From Marchantia polymorpha subsp. ruderalis (lineage: Eukaryota > Streptophyta > Marchantiopsida > Marchantiales > Marchantiaceae), in NCBI GenBank assembly GCA_037833965.1, contig AP031355.1, positions 30,901,501 to 30,965,500 on the forward strand: a stretch of DNA of 64,000 nucleotides. Direction: 5' to 3'. The stretch's first letter is position 1, and each line of letters opens with the position of its first letter. The notes below the pieces were generated by a model. The model made no database searches, had not been told where the DNA came from, and saw nothing but the letters and a program-made list of their open reading frames with translations. Positions 12,678-23,880 of the stretch are shown piece by piece. Both the position numbers and the translations under genes were made by a program.

Positions 12678-12727
12678 AGCTCTTAGATGCATGTGTGGGG
12701 CATACCCCACACATGCATCTAAGAGCT
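12678..12727. repeat. Perfect 23-bp palindrome with 4-bp spacer
   Basis: The arm 12678-12700 (AGCTCTTAGATGCATGTGTG then GGG) is exactly repeated in reverse complement at 12705-12727, separated by CATA. It would form a 23-bp hairpin. Confidence 0.95.
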
Positions 12728-13205
12728 ACCTTCAGAAGGTGTAAAAGTCCCAACGTAAAAGGATAACGGCAGGAGTGAGGCGCATAATTTGGGCTGAACA
12801 CAGACAACAGTCCTGCTGAGGAGCGAAAAGACAACTAGCAGTAACAGTGGCTATGACTGTAACTGGTTTAAGTTACATAGTTAGCCAATATTCCGAGGAT
12901 TTACCACGTGCTGCGAGAGAATAGTAAACACTGGGAGTATCGTCGCCTTTTCCGTAAAATGGAATTATGGGCCCTATGCATTCCAAACCCTAGCAATTCC
13001 AGAGATGGCTTCAACCATTAAGGTAAAAGTAACGTTTAGGCTACTGTTGTGAGAACTACCCTAAAGCCTACGCACCACTTCTAGACCATAAACTCCGATC
13101 ACACAACCGTAGACTATATCTTGGATCCTAGTAACGCTTCTCGCTAGAACAACCCCGACCGTATGCTCTCTGGGCTGACGGTATACGTACACCGTTCGTT
13201 TGGCA
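12728..13205. other. No recognisable gene
   Basis: No ORF, RNA gene or repeat that I can support. Confidence 0.45.
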
Positions 13206-13667
13206 CCGTCACCGTCACCCAGTGTGTTTCACCGTCACCGTCACCCGGGGTATCGCGATTCGCACCCAATACGACTCTGGCCTGCCTTCTCGTCTAGCAT
13301 TTCTTGTGACGCACTTTCGGATTGACGATGGCGGATCAGGCGACCTCGGAGGTGGCGATTTGTCGAATGATTTCTTCATTCTTCTGCATTCTGAGTTACG
13401 ATTGTCAGGAGAGTTGCGTTTGTATGGGCCAGGGTTTTTACTGTCGTCGCGGCTTTGAGAGAACTGGCGGGTTTCGAATTTTGTTTGGTTTCCTTCTTTC
13501 TCCTAGTCCTTTCTAAAAGCTCGATGTCAGCCTTGCTCTCCGTTTCTCTACCCGTCCCTTCCCAGCACTGAACCTTGCATGCTGTTTTCTCGTACGTCTG
13601 GTCTCCGTTCCTCTCCCCATCCCTTCCCAGCTTTGAACCTTGCACGCTGTTTTTCTCGTCCGTCTGG
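13206..13667. repeat. CACCGTCACC minisatellite and a 65-bp tandem duplication
   Basis: At about 13206-13245 the unit CACCGTCACCGTCACCC occurs in two clusters. At 13537-13601 and 13602-13667 there is a direct tandem duplication (TCTCCGTTTCTCTACCCGTC versus TCTCCGTTCCTCTCCCCATC at the start of each unit), differing at several positions. Open frames crossing here are repeat artefacts. Confidence 0.75.
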
Positions 13668-15638
13668 TCTACCTTTTACCTGCAGTGGCTTTCGGGATCG
13701 TCAACCCGGAAGAGTTTCAGGAAAGCGCAATAGTCCCGACCCTGTCATAATGCGTGTATGTTTCCCATTATCCACCTCCTCAAATCCGTGCCCACGTCTA
13801 CATCAAATCAGTGTCGATGAATCGCTGCAGTAAGTGGTGATGGGTGACTTCCTGCAATTTACTGAAGTGGGCAGTGCCGAAGAAGAAGTTTCCTCGAAGT
13901 GCCATGGTGGAAACAGAAAACCTCTCTCGAATCTTCATCACAGTTTTGTGTTTTGATTTTCTGGGAGTCCATGGCAGACTCGATGATTTTGTTAAAATTG
14001 CGAAGCTGAAATGAAAGAACCTGAATTAAAAAAGAGCATGCTGAGTACTCAGATTTCAGACTATTCACCAGTTTAAACCCCACCACATCATCAATCTTGC
14101 GACCAGATACAGGTCTGCTGCCATTCTGCCAATTCTGCACCACCTTGCCAGGCACGCCGATTCCAAGGAATTGCCTAGGTTCAGCGAGCTAAATGTCTCA
14201 AAATGTCCTAAGATATACTTTCCACTACCTGATCTCAGCGTGGGCATACGTAAGAACTTAAGGAACTATACTACTGCAGCCTCGAGATCGTTCCTTTCTT
14301 AATAAACAGTTCTTTTAAGTCTTTCAACTCCCACAGTGAATCGTATTAAGCTATTCTGTCATTGAAAACAAGATCCGGACTTGTACGCGAACTGTGTTGA
14401 CTCATGAATCTTTCTACTCAGAAGCTCTGATTTCCTTGTTTGGTTTCGTTGGATGGATGCTCTAACGAAGGAGCGTTCCGAAAAATTTTAACAAGCCGCT
14501 TCTGTGTCCCGCACACGGAATTCTTTAGTAAAAGGCGAAAGATAGTTCGCTCTGGACAGAACTTCGGCTGGTATTCTCATCAGCCGAAGATCCAAGAGTA
14601 TGAACCCCGCAGAAGGCTCTTGTGGCGCGCACATTGTTCCATGCGCCGACACGTGTCCATGTGTATAATTTGAATTCGAGAGGGTCGCGTCAAGAAGTCA
14701 CCCGTCTTGACGCGACGGTGTCAAAGGAGAGACCGTCACGACGGTGGCCGTCTGCCGTCGGCCCACAGTCATACGGTCGGGGTTGTTCTAGCCTGCAGTC
14801 CAGTAACACGAGTACAAGGCGATGATTATACGGCACCGACCAGGATGACAGCACAAGCAAAACGCCGCTCAAGCTGCGTGCGGGCATAGCAACTCTGATG
14901 GTCAACAATGCATCCAGCTGTTGGAGACAACTGACACGGTGGCAGCCCTGTTGCCAATGACATTCTGTCTGAGATGTGCCAGTTTCGGGCTGTTGCCATA
15001 TAAGGGGAGACAAGACGGTTTTCAGGCCGATCCTAGCATATCGATTGCAGAATTGAGTGAGTTCAAATATAGAGGGATGCTATAGTTGTTATGTCGGTCG
15101 GCTACACAGGATGCCGCTCTTTCTGTTTGAGTCAGCTGCCGAGAACGATACTCTCAGATGTCGCTGTTTCATATTTGGATAAGGAATAACTACAGCTGAG
15201 TTTGTACTGTAGGGTATTCTGCGCGAGCATTTCGGCACAGCTACGGTCTTTGCTTTAGGTGATATGTATCTATTCCTCAGCGATGATTTAGGTTTAGTTA
15301 TTAACGCGTGTTCTACGACGAGTTTGGATCTGATCAAAGATCCAAACTCGTCTGGCCTGCCTGTGCACAAAACCATCATTCTGAATTCTCGGAGGATTCC
15401 GACCTGGATACTGAACTCACATCTACTAGATCCTCGGCCCCTACAGCAAGAACACACTGTTCCACCACCATGATCTAACAGAGTGAATGCAAGTGCGTCT
15501 GCAAACATTCAAAATGATCGTAAATGATAAAAGCAGCAACTGAGATTGTAAAAGCTGTCACTTCGCGACATCAAATTTCAAGAACTGAGACTTCGCTTCG
15601 AAGTAGAGGTCTTAGATGTTTATGTTAGTATTTAACTC
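13668..15638. other. Intergenic with two hairpins, no firm gene
   Basis: Two inverted repeats stand out. Arms 14684-14695 and 14705-14716 (GTCGCGTCAAGA) are 12 bp; arms 15317-15331 and 15338-15352 (GACGAGTTTGGATCT) are 15 bp and perfect around GATCAA. Minus-strand open stretches near 13859-14247 have no recognisable domain. Confidence 0.5.
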
Positions 15639-15999
15639 TTACAGACTCGTCTTCCGCGAATGACAGCATCCATATTGTAGATCTTCCAATTCTCTAATTG
15701 TTGGGCAAAGCTCGATCATATCAGATTTTGTGATCGCTGTGTACGCCAGAAAATGCTTGATTTGCTTGACCTGGAATCAAAAGGCTCAAGAAAAAAATAA
15801 AATTTCTCATACATAATACTGTGCTACAAGACATTACTCGCAGATTTGAGTTATGTACCTTGACTGAAGCTCGGAACTCGTGTCGTGAGATGAGCCCACT
15901 GTCATCTTCGTTGACAAGCAGCCGCTTTGTGCGTGTTAGCGTGCACCTGTTCTTCCTAACCCACTGACACAGAAATGGTCTCAAGAGTTGGGCTTTCAC
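15639..15999 (-). CDS. EF-hand protein fragment, two exons
   Basis: Exon 1 (15999 or a later acceptor, to 15859) contains a full EF-hand loop, NEDDSGLISRHE, with Asn, Asp, Ser, Gly, Ile and Glu at loop positions 1, 3, 5, 6, 8 and 12. It ends at AAG|GTACAT. After an 88-bp intron ending in TTGATTCCAG, exon 2 (15770-15639) continues in phase with VKQIKHFLAYTAITKSDM and ends at TAA after 43 codons. The second half of the usual helix-loop-helix pair is missing, so this is either a short gene or the 3' end of one whose upstream exons I cannot see. The family is unknown. Confidence 0.4.
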
Positions 16000-18411
16000 A
16001 CCTGTGCACAGTCAAGATCAATGCACAACGTTCATACGTTGACGGACTGGTCCCAGTCTCGAAGAGTCGTAGAGAGTTGACCTGTAGACAGCCCAGTAAC
16101 GTTAAAGCTTTAAGAACCTTCCACACTTCTCTTCAAAAGTCCGAGCACGTATTAGTCCAACAAAAGTCGTTCGACATTCTGGTTGATGGAGTAGTAGACC
16201 TGCCATCCTTGACGAACTTGATCCTGCTGTCGACGTACAGCTATGCATACAGTAGTCGGCAGAGGTCTCGAGCAATGCTGGATGGACAGCTCCACAAACA
16301 TTCGAAGGCAATATCTCTCTAGACGTAGATCTTCGACCTACACAGCCTGCTAGATTCAGGCAGACCTACAGAAGAAAAGACGAGTATAGACGATCATGAG
16401 GAGAATTACGTAAAATATCGACGAGCGACTTGATTTCATTTGTACCAGTAAACCATTTTCACATTTCAAGCCTGAAAACTACTGCACTCGGGGTCACGTC
16501 TCTAGCAGGGTAAAAAGTTGTGATCATTTACAAAATGCATGAAATTTCCCTTAACTTCAAAATCACAGTCCAAAAGACTTTCACTACGTACTCACCTTCC
16601 TCGCCTGGTTTTATATACATTTCTGCTTCTTTTGGACGAAGATCTTCATGGGAAATTCCTCGGGTCGGAGGTGGATAGGTTGTGGAGCAAATCGTTCTGG
16701 GTCCTAATAAACTGTACCCCACCAAACGTGGCGCTGTTGAATGAGGATCTGGACCTAATGAGATCTGGGCACCTTTTTTAATGGAGCGGCAGATATGGAA
16801 GAGGACCTTGCGCAAACATGCTGGAAGCGAAAGTTGACTTCTCCTTTTCGGCAGGGAAGAGACTAGACCAAGTCTTACATGCTGTTTGATTTCCTGATAT
16901 GATTATTTATTTATTTGTTTATATTAACCATAAAAGAAAGGGAAAGCAGGAGGAAGACAGCCACCCGTCTCTCGGATTCGGGATTCCTGCTTTATCGATG
17001 CTATTATTACAGTAGTGGTAGTTCTCCAATAGGATGCAGAGTGGGGAACATGTAGATTTACTCATGTGCGCACAGAAACAGTTTGACTTGAGAAGGCAAT
17101 CTTTCATCTTATCTCGCCTGCAAATGCAGCAGACTCTCCTCTGCTGATATGTTCAAGGTCATCCATCCACATGGACAAGATCAAAGAAACTTCGAGGCTG
17201 GAGGAATTTATCTGATGTAGATGGAAGTTATGGTAACGAAGATCTGAGCAGCTGGAACTTTTTCGCTTTTTCATGTTTGTGTGGCCGTAATACCAGAAAT
17301 GTTCACGTACTAACGGACAAAAGCAGTGACATGAAGCCTGTCATCCGTCATCCTTATGAGCGAATGTGCACTGGAGACTGTTAAGATTACACAAGTGAGT
17401 CAGCGGTTAATTGAGACTACTAAGAAAATGATTACGTCTGCTCGTGACACAGAGCTGCAGAAGAACAGTCGTCAGCAAGATTCCGAATCAATGCTTTGTG
17501 GTAAAAATCATCGTGCTCGAAACTTTCTTAACAGAAGTACTTTCTCGTGTGTCGTCTGTGGCACAAACCTCAGGCGACTTTGAAGCCTTTCATCGGCACG
17601 AGATGTCGATCCAACCGTGAGGACGATAACAGATGGAAAAACCTTATCTCTCAATCGTCGGGACACGGAGAGAATTACCGGCGTGTGTCACTCTTGACCC
17701 TTTGCGTCTCGGAAGTGCAAGTCTAGTAAGACCCACGTGTTGGACTTTTCTAGAAAAACGGCTTGCAAGGACTCGATCGGACCCACATTTTGCGCCGGGC
17801 AGGTGTAGAATCGTGAGATATTAGTGATGCTGTACTTTATGTACAGTGAAAAGGACATTCGACTCTGAGAACCTTCTGGCTGTTGCTGCCGGGTACAAAG
17901 TTAACTCTTAACACACCAGTAGGCAGCCAAGAATTTACCCCAAGTTTCAACTCATCAAAGTCTGCCAATGTCCAAATGACTTATTGTTTGATGGTTGTCT
18001 GTCTTCTAGAATACTGTAGGTTGACGGGTAGGTCCAGGCGTTCCACGCACAGTTGCTCTGGTCGTCACAAAGAAGGGCTATAATTCCTCAAGGCAGTTGC
18101 GCCAGAGTCAGTTCTGATCGCTCTTTCTTCTTCTTCTCGTTGCGCTCGTTCCTTGCAACGAGCTCGCAATCTGTCATCCATTCGTAAGGCTGTGGCCGAG
18201 TGCTGCTCGCCGGAGCGGAGAAAATCAGGAGGCCATGGATCGGTTGAGCAGAGACCGTCTTGGGAGGTAGACGATTCTGACAGAATTTCTTCTTTTGCTG
18301 GAGCTCGCTTTGCATGCAACAGGGAGTTGTGTGCGTGTGCTGCTGCCAAGTACGTCGAGCGGATCAGAGGGTGAAGGAACTACTTTACAGGGGACTCGAT
18401 CTGGAGGCAAC
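16000..18411. other. Intergenic, unrecognised open stretches only
   Basis: A minus-strand stretch near 16815-16590 ends at a possible donor (GAAG|GTGAGTACG) and includes PPPTRGISHEDLRPKEAE. A plus-strand ORF at 17356-17583 reads ETVKITQVSQRLIETTKK, helix-like. Neither matches a family I know. An (TTTA)n tract lies near 16904-16922. The 3' part is probably the promoter and 5' leader of the gene at 18412. Confidence 0.35.
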
Positions 18412-18841
18412 CATGGAGGGTATGACAGGAGTAATTCCTGAAAGTTGGAAACGGGTGAAGAAGGGACGCTTGAAAGTTCCATATGAACGGATCAATAGGC
18501 GAGGTGGAAAAGGGAGGCCTGTGAAAGTGAAGACCGAGAGACTGGGCAAGAGGTCATGGCGTTTCAAGATGCCCAAGATCAAAATCAGGATTCTATCTCC
18601 CATCACCTTATTGGCCAGGTTAAGAGATGCGTATGTTCGCATGATGATGAACATAGCAGGGAGAGGAAGGATGCCTGGTCTGGCATATGGCTTCGGACCG
18701 AATGCAGGTTTCCTGAAGCCTCCGCCTGCGAGGAAAAGGGAAATTCTCACCGACGCTGAAATACTATGTCTTGAGTACCTCAAGAGGGACACGAACTTCC
18801 TGATTGCAGCTGCCAAAGCACATGCACAAGCGACCCAGTAA
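18412..18841 (+). CDS. Conserved small basic plant protein, unknown function
   Basis: A single-exon ORF of 142 codons starts at the ATG of MEGMTGVIPESWKRVKK; an upstream in-frame ATG at 18314 gives a Cys-rich leader that looks like 5' UTR. The protein is strongly basic: KVPYERI, then RRGGKGRPVKVK, then WRFKMPKIKIRILSP, followed by LLARLRDAYVRMMM and a Gly/Pro-rich segment, ending in an acidic-then-Ala-rich helix. The arrangement of a KVPYE box, basic stretch and LLxxLRDAYVxMM box is one I associate with small uncharacterised land-plant proteins without a named domain. There is no transmembrane segment or signal peptide. Codon use and lack of lesions suggest a working gene. Confidence 0.6.
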
Positions 18842-20222
18842 CTGGAATTTCAAGACGTCACAGACATGTATTCAGCCCGGCCCTGGGTTTCTCGAGGAGA
18901 GCTGAATAGACTCTTTAAATGATATAGGGTGAAAGAAGTTCTCCCCTTCTGGTCAGCTCAATTGCCTGACTTATGTCAGCTGGATTGAGCAGGTGAGGAT
19001 CTCCACTGCAAACGTTTTTTAGAGTCTGTAAATATTTAACTAGAAACTTGTATCTTCACCGTAATTGATCATAGGTGCTGGAGTTGAAGATATCTAGGAT
19101 GAATAGGTCCCCACATTCAATCATTCACAGCAAGAAAATCTTGGCACGCTCCTCCTTTCATGGTGTCCGATGGCAATTCTGATCGCAGAGTTTAAGGTGC
19201 TTTTAGTAGAATCGTACGTCCGTGACCACAAAGCAGACTTTCCGGACTTCTGCAGATTCGTTGTGGGCAGCAGATTATTTTCATCATGATCATGTAAAGC
19301 TCTGAGGATACCAACTCCACACAGGCTTTCATTACTTGAACACAGATACATCTCTGCCTGCTTACATCGTTCAGAAATTAGCATCAAGGATTGTCCTCGA
19401 GAGCATGAGAGCCTCGAAGTTTGATTACAATACAGAAAGAGGATGTACAACCGAAGATTAGCATTTGCAGCTGTAATTGCGGATGGTACCTAGATCAGAC
19501 AGCTGAACGCTTACTGACCATCGTAGGATTTAGATTCTAGATGAATCAGATGTAATTTTAAAGGAAAAATTTTGGCTTTGGATCTCCCACGAGAGAAGGT
19601 CACGGATAGTACACCTTCAATTTTCGTCGCCGTATGTTTCCTACTTTTCGAAGAAGAAAGTTCTTAACATACAGCAACGATTGTAGTTCTTCTAAAGCAA
19701 TAAACTCTGGGAATCATATGAGAAATTGCGTTTGGGAATTTTTTATTTGCTTGTCACATTCTGTTGTGGTTTATGTCATACAAACCATCAGCTTGGTTTG
19801 GTGTTTGGAGTAAATGCAACTGGTGGAACAGTGTGTCGAGTTTGAATGGATCATAATGAATGAGTGGTGTAATTCCACATTAATTTCGTCGTTGACATCT
19901 ATGTGGTGCCAAAAAATAGCAGAAATTGAGACAATATATTGAACTACAAAATTAGAGCTAGTGCTGATTTCAGGGTTGTAATTAAAGCAGAACAGAGTCG
20001 ACCATACGCAGCAAGAATCCTCGAAGTTTGATTTCACATGTATTGTTAGGGTGAACTGGAAAGAGTATTGTGAGGGGCAGGAATGACAAACTGAATTTAG
20101 CTGCTTCTCGCACTGATGTTAAATATTTTTAATTCACCAAAATCATATCACTATTGCATATTGACTTCACTACTATCACAGGTGGTCAAGGGGTAGGTTG
20201 TATGTACATATAATACAGGGAT
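18842..20222. other. 3' flank and intergenic DNA
   Basis: This includes the likely 3' UTR of the small basic protein gene. Beyond that I see no coding sequence, RNA gene or repeat. A minus-strand open stretch at 19121-19450 has no recognisable content. Confidence 0.45.
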
Positions 20223-20806
20223 GGGTTTAGCTGCACAAACTTATACATAGCTCCTATATAGGGTCTTCATAGACCCAGGCAGTTGTCATCCTGCAGTGAG
20301 CCCTCACGGAAGTTCTTCTTTTCGCTGAGAGTCTCCTCTTTTCGATTCAAGATGGAAGCATGTCCGGGCAGGTTTTTCATTGGCACTCAATTTCTAGGTG
20401 GAGCATCAAAGTGACTGAACTAGATCACTCCGCTTTCTGGCGGACGGATGTAACTATAAGAACATATGGACATCCATCCGCACTTTACGGGGAGGGTCAG
20501 CGGACCCTACATTCCGGCAACCATGTAGATGCCCTCAACCGGATGAAATTCCAACAACCATGTAGAAGAGAGGCCGTCACTGTAGAGGCTGCAACGTTGT
20601 AACTATTGCGTTGCAATGATCTACGCCATAACAATGATCGCGGTCGTGTCCTGGAACGTTGCGGGAACTAAAAACTGAAACTGAACCGCAAGAGGTATAG
20701 CTCAGATGGAATCCCTAGTGTTCAAACTGTAATATTTGTAATCAAACGGTGATAACATATTATATAGTACAGCCGTTTGTAAAAGTTTGTGCAACTAAGC
20801 GAGTCG
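20223..20806. mobile_element. MULE-terminus derivative, copy 3 (non-autonomous)
   Basis: It begins GGGTTTAGCTGCACAAACTT and ends AAGTTTGTGCAACTAAGCGA (then GTCG); the core AGCTGCACAAACTT is an inverted match (13 of 14) to the right end. The interior 20489-20760 is the reverse complement of the inner right-terminal block of the MULEs. Homology to the copy at 59222 continues past the terminal motif to 20917 (TGTGAAGAATACACAG ... GGAACTCTTC). There is no transposase coding sequence; it looks like a deletion derivative of the MULE end. Confidence 0.6.
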
Positions 20807-20917
20807 TGTGAAGAATACACAGTAAATAGTTCTATCTTGAACACTTTTCTACCTAAATTTGTCAGATACCTGTATCTGAACACTAAAGGTTCAGAACAAT
20901 TTGATTTGGAACTCTTC

Positions 20918-22189
20918 ATTTTAGATTTGACAAGTCAATCTGCTCGAGAGATAAGGGTGTGTATACATCGGAGAATCAACAGCAGGCCCGAATATCTAAT
21001 CGGTGCATTTTCTCCAGTTTCACTTCTCCATTGTTGTAACAACCCCATATCGTAAAGTCGCCCTCCTTCACTGTCACGGGCCCGAAGGTGAGGACTTACA
21101 TTGCGTCAGAAATCTGTTGTAACTTTGTACACAGTTGAACTCATTAGAAGATTTCGAGTCATCTCTTTCGGATTAAATTGTTCGTCGGTTGGTAATAGGC
21201 TCTGCCATACCTGACTACGTGACGTGAACCTTTTAAGGAAATTTTGGGACTATAATTTTGAGATCACATAGGTTAAGTGCACGTGACTTGAGTTCAGAGC
21301 TGTCCTCTGTTCTTACAGGGGCTTCAGTGTAATTTCAGCAACTCCGAAATTAAGCAGCAGAGCGTTCGCCAAATTTCTATTTGTGCTTTCAACCAACCGG
21401 CATTCCACACGAGCCCACTCTCATACTTCGGAAGATCTGCACAATAAGGTTACCAGGTGTAGACATGACTTACAAGCCTCATGGTGATACTTGAACACTA
21501 CACTCTTCAGCTCACTCTTACTCGAACCCTTTCGTTCTTCCCCATGACGAGCTAACTCAGTAAATACTTCATGCTTCTTATTGGTAATCGTTGCCTATGA
21601 GGTCAGAACTTCATCGTATCTCTGTTGGTAATATATCATTGCCCTTATTCCTTCATCATGATCGAACGCTAAATGCAATCAAGTTGTTTTTATCTGTGTC
21701 AACCTTTGGTGAAATCCTTCGGTAAATGACTTCACCAAAGGACGCAGACAAGTGATCAATTTTTCGGTTACAAATGTTCCACACATGCAACTTCACGCAC
21801 ACACAAAGGAGGAATTCTCAAGTGAAAAACTCTCTATTCACCTTACGCTAATCGTAGAACTTTTTGCTATCAGGCATGAAAATATTCACCAATATAGTGA
21901 GAACGGATACCAGGAACACTGTGAAACCAAGTAGCTCACAAAGGAGCCAAGAGGATACAACACAGGACTTTCCGAGTGAAAACAAGTTCATCTGAAGATT
22001 GTTGTATGTGGTAACCCACTTTTGGTATTTTTGCGGAATTTAAAACATTTTTGGAAAACTGTACCGCGGCAGCAGTGTAAATAGCCATCGGTACATTAAA
22101 ATAGAGTGAAACTGGATGATCTCAGAGAATCTCGTAGAATCTCGTAGAATCCAGGAGTTGCGCGCAATGTCTGGAATAGGCGCCGCCCT
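20918..22189. other. No recognisable gene
   Basis: No supported coding or RNA gene. A short tandem repeat, GAATCTCGTA, occurs near 22125-22150 at the edge of the GC-rich block. Confidence 0.45.
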
Positions 22190-23070
22190 AAACGACAGGC
22201 TCTGAAGGATTACCCCTTCGGCGCAAGGCGCATAATCCGCCTTCGGCGCTACGCCTTCGGCGCTAGAGGAATCCCTCAGAATCTATGCAATTCCCAAACG
22301 CCTTGACTTGATTAGGGTCTTGTTGGAAAGACCTTGACGCGCTGGTTCTAACGAGCCCAAGAACGCTTGGAACGGATCAGGACGCAGGGAGTTGTGACGG
22401 TCGAAAGATACGAAGACCTGCGCCTACGCATAGGCGAAATAGGATTTGACGTCGGCGGGGGGTCCGCCGAGAATGCCGCCAACGCATAGACGAGGAGGAC
22501 TTGCACCTACGCATAGGCGAACGGAGATCGCCTACGCATAGGCGCTTCGGCGTCGGCGGAAAGTCCGCCTTCGGCCCTAAAAATTCGCCTTCGGGGTTGG
22601 AACTTGTAGCGCATCACGGTTGGGTGAGGACCCACCGGAGTAGCGAAATCCGTACGAATTGTACGGACGAGTGCGCCTTCGGCCGGTCGGGGTTTCGGAG
22701 ACAAGAGCGCCGACGGAGAGGCGAGAGAGATGGACAGACTGGACGGAGTTCGTTGACCGCGGTCAACGCCTTCGGCACAGCCGCCTTCGGCGCTGCGCCT
22801 ACGGCGAGGGACCTGCGCGGACGAGCGTCTTGTGTGCGGACGGAATTCGCCTACGCATAGGCGAGCGCCTACGCACAGGCGGATGAAGTTCGACGCCGGC
22901 GGAAACTCCGCCGGGGATTCCGCCTTCGCAGAAGGGAGTTCGGCTTTTGTCCTATGCGCGGACGAACGCCTTCGTCGGAGCGGGACTAGCCAAGTTGAAG
23001 TACGGAGGAATGCAGCGCGTCGGCGAGAAATCCGCCTTCGGCGCTGCGCGACCATGGCCGCGGCGTGGTA
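22190..23070. repeat. GC-rich cluster of short hairpin repeats
   Basis: Two hairpin types recur. CGCCTACGCATAGGCG (6-bp stem, CGCA loop) is at 22421-22436, 22529-22544 and 22848-22863, with variants near 22504 and at 22866-22881. GCCTTCGGC with flanking C/G (TTCG loop) is at 22238-22248, 22252-22262, and again around 22566, 22675, 22768, 22783 and 23034. The block is far more GC-rich than its flanks. Open frames on both strands here are translations of the repeats. Confidence 0.8.
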
Positions 23071-23475
23071 CGCTGGCGGAGTTCAAATTGCCAATTCGAG
23101 CGTGTGAGTGAAGGCGCGTCGGCGGAGCGTGAAGCCGCGCGTGAGAGAGAAGACCGTTATACCTCGGAGCTGGCGCAATCATCAAGTGATTCGGCTTTCA
23201 CGACCGAAAGCCGACCATGACCCCCTGCGAGCAGACAGAGGACACCCCATTCTTGAATTTGCGATTTCAATTTCTTGTGCGAGCTGCGCGCGTCCACCTT
23301 CTAGCTGAGAGACGTTCTAGACACCACCGCGCGGAGAGTTACCCGGTGGCATGGAGAGAATTGAGTGTGCAACATTTGGAATGGAGAGAGATTAGAGTTT
23401 GCAGAGGAAACAGAACCGCGAGCAAGAGGCTCGGGCATAGCAGAGAGAGGTGCGCAAACCAATTTCAAGAACGCG

Positions 23476-23880
23476 ATGTCGACATCGGTGAAGCTGCGGA
23501 TGGTGCCACTCAAGCTCCCGCGGAATGGGTTGCGTGTTTTTGAGGATCGATTGATTGCGAGGAAACTCAAATTCTTGCTGAAAGGATGGAATTACGTGTG
23601 CGCGGACATGATGCGCGAATGGCTAGACGAGGAACGACAACCTACGCGCGGATTCCGTCCGCACGTAGATCGATGGACTGTCCGCGATTGGGGACAGGCA
23701 TTGAGGAGGTGCGTAGGTGAGGACGGGTACCCCCTGTTTGACAGTGAAAGCGTCAAGGTAACGAAGGCGGACGAAGCCTCATTTGTGGAATTGTTCAAGC
23801 GGGAGAGGTCTTCCAAGAACGGGTACAGGACCCGGGACTACAAAGATCGTTTCCAGGTATCACACCAGGCTTCTATGTGA
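23476..23880 (+). CDS. Unrecognised 134-aa ORF beside the hairpin cluster
   Basis: I do not recognise this protein. From the ATG of MSTSVKLRMVPLKLPRNGLR it runs 134 codons and is rich in Arg, Lys, Trp and acidic residues, with motifs such as KFLLKGWNYVCADMMREW and HVDRWTVRDWGQALRRC. An in-frame ATG at 23365 would add 37 residues. A donor-like site (TTCCAG|GTATCA at 23856) could mean it is a 5' exon. The composition is natural-looking and GC-rich like the upstream hairpin block, unlike the surrounding DNA, which suggests one inserted unit. It could be a gag-like or accessory protein of an unknown element; that is speculation. Confidence 0.4.
   Translation: MSTSVKLRMVPLKLPRNGLRVFEDRLIARKLKFLLKGWNYVCADMMREWLDEERQPTRGFRPHVDRWTVRDWGQALRRCVGEDGYPLFDSESVKVTKADEASFVELFKRERSSKNGYRTRDYKDRFQVSHQASM

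Noticed and set aside
22501-23308. Several overlapping long open frames on both strands, up to 182 aa
   Set aside because: They translate the GC-rich hairpin repeats; all frames are Arg/Ala/Gly-rich and open simply because AT-rich stop codons are rare there.
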